The notes beneath the pieces were generated by a model. It worked only from the letters and a program-made list of their open reading frames with translations, did not search any database and was not told the origin of the DNA. DNA of 17,267 nucleotides, taken from contig JAITWN010000176.1 of assembly GCA_031285245.1 (NCBI GenBank), forward strand, positions 1 through 17,267, written 5' to 3'. Position numbers and translations under genes: made by a program. Source of the DNA: Chromatiales bacterium. GTDB taxonomy: Bacteria > Pseudomonadota > Gammaproteobacteria > SZUA-140. Shown here piece after piece: positions 14,080 through 17,267 of this stretch (position 1 is its first letter; each line of letters starts with the position of its first letter).

Positions 14080-15336
14080 TCAGTCGCCATAAACCGGGAA
14101 GCGCGCGCAGAGCGCCGTCACCCGCTCACGCACTGCGGCAATCACGGCTTCGTCGGTGGGCCGATCCAGCACATCGCAGATCCAGTCCGCGAGCGCGCAC
14201 ACTTCGGTTTCGCGAAAACCGCGCGTGGTCACCGCCGGCGTGCCGATGCGAATGCCCGAGGTCACGAAAGGAGAGCGCGGATCGTTGGGAACGCTATTTT
14301 TGTTGACGGTGATGTGCGCGGCATCGAGCGCGATATCTGCCTCTTTGCCAGTGACATTTTTGTCGATGAGATCGACCAGGAAGAGATGATTGTCCGTGCC
14401 GCCAGAGACGATGCGATAACCGCGCTCCTGCATGCGCGCCGCCATGGCGCGGGCGTTGGCAACCACATGACGCTGATATTCCTTGAACTCAGGCTCGAGC
14501 GCTTCCTTGAAGGCAACCGCCTTGGCCGCGATCACGTGCATAAGCGGACCGCCCTGCGTGCCCGGGAACACCATCGAATTCAGCTTCTTTTCGATGTCCT
14601 CATTGGTGCGCGCCATGATGATGCCGCCGCGCGGACCACGCAGCGTCTTGTGCGTGGTGGAAGTAGTCACGTCGGCGATCTGCACCGGGCTCGGATAGAC
14701 GCCTGCCGCGATCAAACCAGCAACATGGGCGATATCGACGAACAGATAGGCACCGACCTTGTCGGCGATGTCTCGGAAACGCTGCCAGTCGATGACGCGC
14801 GAATAAGCGCTAAACCCCGCCACCACCATGCGCGGCCGGTGTTCCAGCGCCAGCGCTTCGACCTGGGCGTAATCGATTTCGCCAGTGGCGGGATCAAGGC
14901 CATATTGCACCGCATTGTAAATCTTGCCGGAGAAGCTGACCTTGGCGCCATGAGTGAGATGGCCGCCATGGGCCAGGCTCATGCCGAGAATGGTGTCGCC
15001 AGGATTGAGCAGCGCCATGTATACCGCGGCGTTCGCCTGCGAACCGGAGTGCGGCTGCACATTCACATAAGCAGCGCCGAAGAGCTGCTGGGCGCGTTCG
15101 ATGGCGAGGCGCTCAGCGACATCGACAAAAGCGCAACCGCCGTAGTAACGCTTGCCCGGATAGCCTTCGGCGTACTTGTTGGTGAGCACCGAGCCCTGCG
15201 CTTCCAGCACGCGCGGACTGGCGTAATTCTCAGAAGCGATCAGCTCAATGTGTTCTTCCTGCCGCTTCGCCTCGGCGCGCATGGCTCCCCACAATTCATC
15301 ATCGAAACCGGCAATATGCATATTGGAGGGAAACAT
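14080..15336 (-). CDS. glyA: Serine hydroxymethyltransferase
   Basis: This pyridoxal-phosphate enzyme interconverts serine and glycine while charging tetrahydrofolate with a one-carbon unit. From ATG 15336 it is 418 aa, matching E. coli GlyA (417). Clear features are RQEEHIELIASENYASPRV, the NKYAEGYPGKRYYGG motif (53-67), NVQPHSGSQAN and LAHGGHLTHG. The cofactor lysine is Lys230 in TSTTHKTLRGPRGG. FPGTQGGPLMHVIAAKAVA, SGGTDNHLFLVDL and VTSGIRIGTPAVTTRG close the protein. The frame is open to ATG 15408, but that adds 24 residues absent from the family, and AAAGGT lies 9 nt before ATG 15336. It is divergent from the diguanylate cyclase across 360 bp and upstream of nrdR, a common gammaproteobacterial order. 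No glycine riboswitch was recognised upstream. Confidence 0.97.
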   Translation of the reverse strand: MFPSNMHIAGFDDELWGAMRAEAKRQEEHIELIASENYASPRVLEAQGSVLTNKYAEGYPGKRYYGGCAFVDVAERLAIERAQQLFGAAYVNVQPHSGSQANAAVYMALLNPGDTILGMSLAHGGHLTHGAKVSFSGKIYNAVQYGLDPATGEIDYAQVEALALEHRPRMVVAGFSAYSRVIDWQRFRDIADKVGAYLFVDIAHVAGLIAAGVYPSPVQIADVTTSTTHKTLRGPRGGIIMARTNEDIEKKLNSMVFPGTQGGPLMHVIAAKAVAFKEALEPEFKEYQRHVVANARAMAARMQERGYRIVSGGTDNHLFLVDLIDKNVTGKEADIALDAAHITVNKNSVPNDPRSPFVTSGIRIGTPAVTTRGFRETEVCALADWICDVLDRPTDEAVIAAVRERVTALCARFPVYGD

Positions 15337-15696
15337 CTTGCGCGCACCTTTCGGGTCAAGAAGTGGGGGAATTACAGCAGCCGCAACGGAAAGCGGCATA
15401 GGATACATGATTATGAAGCGTCGGCATATGCTCGCTCGAACAGCACTTCAGCGTGACGGGCAGCCCCAGATCAATCTCAGAAAAATTAGAGATAACACTA
15501 TTAATTTTTTGAAATAAAAACATATTTAAAAAATAATTCATGCCAGATCTTAAGAATCGAACGTGCAACTGACTGTTATTTGACAGTCGCCTGTGCTAGG
15601 ATTCGCCCCACGCTGGCTGAATCTAATCAGCCGCGCAACAGATTGCGGCAAGCCCTAGATAAGCCGCCAATTAAATATAGCTTGGGGTAGACAAGA
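15337..15696. other. Divergent glyA / diguanylate cyclase intergenic region with AT-rich island
   Basis: This 360-bp region must hold the control signals for glyA (leftward) and the diguanylate cyclase gene (rightward). About 15476-15540 is strikingly AT-rich in otherwise GC-rich DNA, with A/T runs spaced roughly every ten bases. Nearer the cyclase gene are a small palindrome (15571-15588), a 6-bp hairpin GGCTGA-ATCTAA-TCAGCC (15615-15632) and a TTAAATATAG stretch. TTGACA occurs at 15580 and TAGGAT at 15597, but their 11-bp spacing is too short for a sigma-70 pair. I could not assign a promoter or a riboswitch. Confidence 0.55.
15571..15588. promoter_or_regulatory. Palindrome GACTGT-TATTTG-ACAGTC, possible operator
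   Basis: Perfect 6-bp arms surround a 6-bp AT-rich centre, about 110 bp before the cyclase start codon. The right arm overlaps a TTGACA hexamer. Such symmetry would suit a dimeric regulator, but palindromes of this size also occur by chance, and no second copy was found in the window. Confidence 0.25.
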
Positions 15697-17097
15697 GTGG
15701 CCGGCTCGTCACATCCGTATTCCTCCACCGTAGCTCCACGCGTGATGCGTCTCCTCGCTGAACTCGAACGTTCGCCGGCGGGGCGAGCCATCTGTGATCA
15801 CGTTCGTGATGTCGTCGAAGCCTACGAGAGCGAACTCAGTACCGCCCGCGATTCCGGATTGGCGCTACTACGCGCCCTGCTGGGTGCTTGGCTGAGCCAG
15901 ATACCGACTGACAGCACTGAGGCCACTGAGCTGCGCATGCTGCGCCTTCGCCTCGAAGAAACCCCTGGCCCGAGCGAAATGGCAAGTCTGCTGCGCCGCA
16001 TTCAGGGGCTAACTGGAGCAGGCACCATCAGCGCCGCCCAAGCAGCACCCTCGCCTGTTTCTGAAGCAGCCCCTGTCGCCCCCATTTTCCAACCCGCACC
16101 TGCCGTTCAGCCTCAGCCTGCGGCAGGAGCAGCGACAACGACAAATCCAGATGCGCTTACCTCGGCCATAGAGGAGCTAGCGGCCAGCGAACTCGACGAC
16201 AACCTCAGCACGCCCATTCTGGGCGACGCTGACAGCAGCGAACTCGCTCCCGGTAACACCTATCGCCGCCACCTGGCCGAAAAGCGCGAACGCATCCAGA
16301 AAATCCAGGAAGCCCTGGTCCAGCACGTCAACGATGTCATCAAACAGAACGAGAAGTTTGGCGTGCTGCTTGAGATCGAGCATGCCTCGCTGCGCCAGGC
16401 TGACAATCTGGAAGACCTGGAGGACCTGAAGACCACGCTCGTCAGCGAAGTCGGCAAGCTACGCGACGGACATCAGACACTGACGCGCAAGCTTGACACC
16501 GCCAGCAAGTATTTGCAGATCATCGGCACTGAAGGCCAGCATCTCAACGAAGAGTTGACCCGCGCACACATCCTCAGCGAGACCGATGAGCTCACCGGTC
16601 TCGCGAACCGGCGTGCCTTCCTGCGCCGCCTCGAAGACGAGGTCGCGCGCGTACAGCGCTATGGCTACCCGCTCTCACTCGCGCTAATGGATATGGACAG
16701 CTTCAAGGCGGTCAACGACAAGTACGGCCATGGCGCCGGTGACGAAGTGCTGCGCAATTTTGCCGCCAACATGCTTTCCATATTCCGTCATCACGACATG
16801 GCGGCACGCTACGGCGGCGAGGAATTCGTGGTGCTGCTGCCCAACACCGATCGCAACGGTGCGCTCCGTGCGCTGGAGAAAGTGCGCAAGAAAACCAGTG
16901 AGAGCTCTTACCAGCTCTGCGGCAAGGCTATGCCCATGCCGACCTTCTCCGCCGGCGTCTCGCTTTATCGCCCGGGAGAAACACCCGGCAATCTCATCGA
17001 ACGCGCTGACAAAGCGCTCTACCAGGCAAAACGCCTCGGCCGCAATCGCATCGAGCTCGACCAGTCCGATGGCGTCGAAACCGCTGTAGTTCGCTGA
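15697..17097 (+). CDS. GGDEF-domain diguanylate cyclase with uncharacterised N-terminal region
   Basis: The C-terminal domain (about 295-456) makes cyclic di-GMP from two GTP. It has DELTGLANRRAFLRRLEDEV, the metal-binding ALMDMDSFKAVNDKYGHGAG and the active-site motif GGEEF at 373-377. An allosteric inhibitory site RHHD sits at 364-367, exactly five residues earlier, so product feedback is expected. AGVSLYR and RADKALYQAKRLGRNRI close the domain. The N-terminal half matches no sensor I recognise. Residues about 15-105 are helical and charged, 111-150 form an Ala/Pro-rich linker, and 185-292 are predicted coiled coil running into the cyclase, suggesting activation by dimerisation. No membrane segment or signal peptide is seen, so it is probably cytoplasmic. 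The start is GTG 15697 with GGGGTA about 10 nt upstream; the first ATG is only at codon 17. It appears monocistronic. Confidence 0.93.
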   Translation: MAGSSHPYSSTVAPRVMRLLAELERSPAGRAICDHVRDVVEAYESELSTARDSGLALLRALLGAWLSQIPTDSTEATELRMLRLRLEETPGPSEMASLLRRIQGLTGAGTISAAQAAPSPVSEAAPVAPIFQPAPAVQPQPAAGAATTTNPDALTSAIEELAASELDDNLSTPILGDADSSELAPGNTYRRHLAEKRERIQKIQEALVQHVNDVIKQNEKFGVLLEIEHASLRQADNLEDLEDLKTTLVSEVGKLRDGHQTLTRKLDTASKYLQIIGTEGQHLNEELTRAHILSETDELTGLANRRAFLRRLEDEVARVQRYGYPLSLALMDMDSFKAVNDKYGHGAGDEVLRNFAANMLSIFRHHDMAARYGGEEFVVLLPNTDRNGALRALEKVRKKTSESSYQLCGKAMPMPTFSAGVSLYRPGETPGNLIERADKALYQAKRLGRNRIELDQSDGVETAVVR

Positions 17098-17186
17098 GCC
17101 AAACAGAAGTTAACCGCAAGAAAGCACGCAGTATGCCCTTAAGTATTTCGGGCACGCCTCATAAAAATCCGCCGCTGATTTGATAG

Positions 17187-17267
17187 GTTGGGCTGAGCGC
17201 CAAGCGAAGCCCAACATCTGCGCCTCCCAATGCCGCGCCCGTTGGGCTTGGCTTCGCTCAGCCCAAC
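17187..17267. repeat. REP-like paired palindromic element, second copy (reaches window end)
   Basis: Unit one (17187-17215, 29 bp) and unit two (17241-17267, 27 bp) are inverted, imperfect copies. Both carry the GTTGGGCT/AGCCCAAC arms and differ in the centre. The prefix TAGG and the exit CAACATC match the element between ribD and ribE, so the two belong to one family. The spacer is 25 bp here against 41 bp there. It lies 89 bp after the diguanylate cyclase stop, where it could act as an mRNA 3' structure. The second unit ends exactly at the window edge. Confidence 0.8.

Noticed and set aside
14314..15456. 380-codon plus-strand open frame antisense to glyA
   Set aside because: Opposite a fully conserved GlyA; the composition is shadow-like and there is no family resemblance.
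15580..15602. Sigma-70 promoter formed by TTGACA and TAGGAT
   Set aside because: The spacing is 11 bp, well short of the usual 16-18 bp.
15337..15696. Glycine riboswitch for glyA or c-di-GMP riboswitch for the cyclase gene
   Set aside because: None of the conserved core blocks of either class could be matched; only short generic hairpins are present.
1..17267. CRISPR array, tRNA/rRNA genes, phage or transposase genes, defence system
   Set aside because: No regularly spaced direct repeats, no cloverleaf or rRNA segments, and no integrase, transposase or defence-protein motifs were found on either strand.

Overview
The window is chromosomal housekeeping DNA from a GC-rich proteobacterium. The proteins read closest to Gammaproteobacteria: ParE, Dxs, RibD and GlyA can be lined up by eye with their Escherichia coli counterparts over their whole length. 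Gene order supports this: xseB-ispA-dxs on one side, and nrdR-ribD-ribE-ribB(A)-ribH-nusB-thiL-pgpA on the other. FolE2 instead of a classical FolE, a RibBX-type RibB and palindromic GTTGGGCT/AGCCCAAC repeats fit a free-living Xanthomonadales/Nevskiales/Steroidobacter-like lineage, but the genus cannot be fixed from sequence alone.

Layout. Positions 1-2491 (minus) hold topoisomerase IV: parE followed by the 5' part of parC, which runs off the left edge. Divergently, 2659-7072 (plus) holds xseB, ispA, dxs, queD and folE2. These cover a DNA-repair nuclease subunit, isoprenoid precursor supply (DXP synthase and farnesyl diphosphate synthase) and GTP-derived pterin/7-deazaguanine synthesis. A 609-bp gap (7073-7681) between the convergent folE2 and pgpA has no intact gene. 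It carries a 12-bp-stem hairpin, three larger inverted repeats and a broken stub of a lipoprotein signal peptide.

Positions 7682-15336 (minus) form a long collinear run: glyA, nrdR, ribD, ribE, ribBX, ribH, nusB, thiL, pgpA. ribD, ribE, ribBX and ribH supply riboflavin synthesis except for a functional GTP cyclohydrolase II. The RibA-like half of RibBX has lost its zinc/catalytic cysteines, so a separate ribA is expected elsewhere. thiL makes thiamine diphosphate, pgpA makes phosphatidylglycerol, nusB serves antitermination, nrdR represses ribonucleotide reductase genes and glyA feeds one-carbon metabolism. Most junctions are 54 bp or less. The exception is ribD-ribE, where 183 bp hold a REP-like inverted repeat. 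A hairpin with a T-rich tail sits at the nrdR-ribD junction.

Positions 15337-15696 are a divergent intergenic region with an AT-rich island. A GGDEF diguanylate cyclase with an unrecognised N-terminal half follows (plus, 15697-17097). The window ends in a second copy of the REP-like inverted repeat.

I found no convincing new multi-gene system. The points most worth a second look are the two repeat families, the degenerate lipoprotein stub, the RibBX active-site loss, an alanine at the quinolone-resistance position of ParC, the folE2-queD pairing and the unknown sensory half of the diguanylate cyclase.
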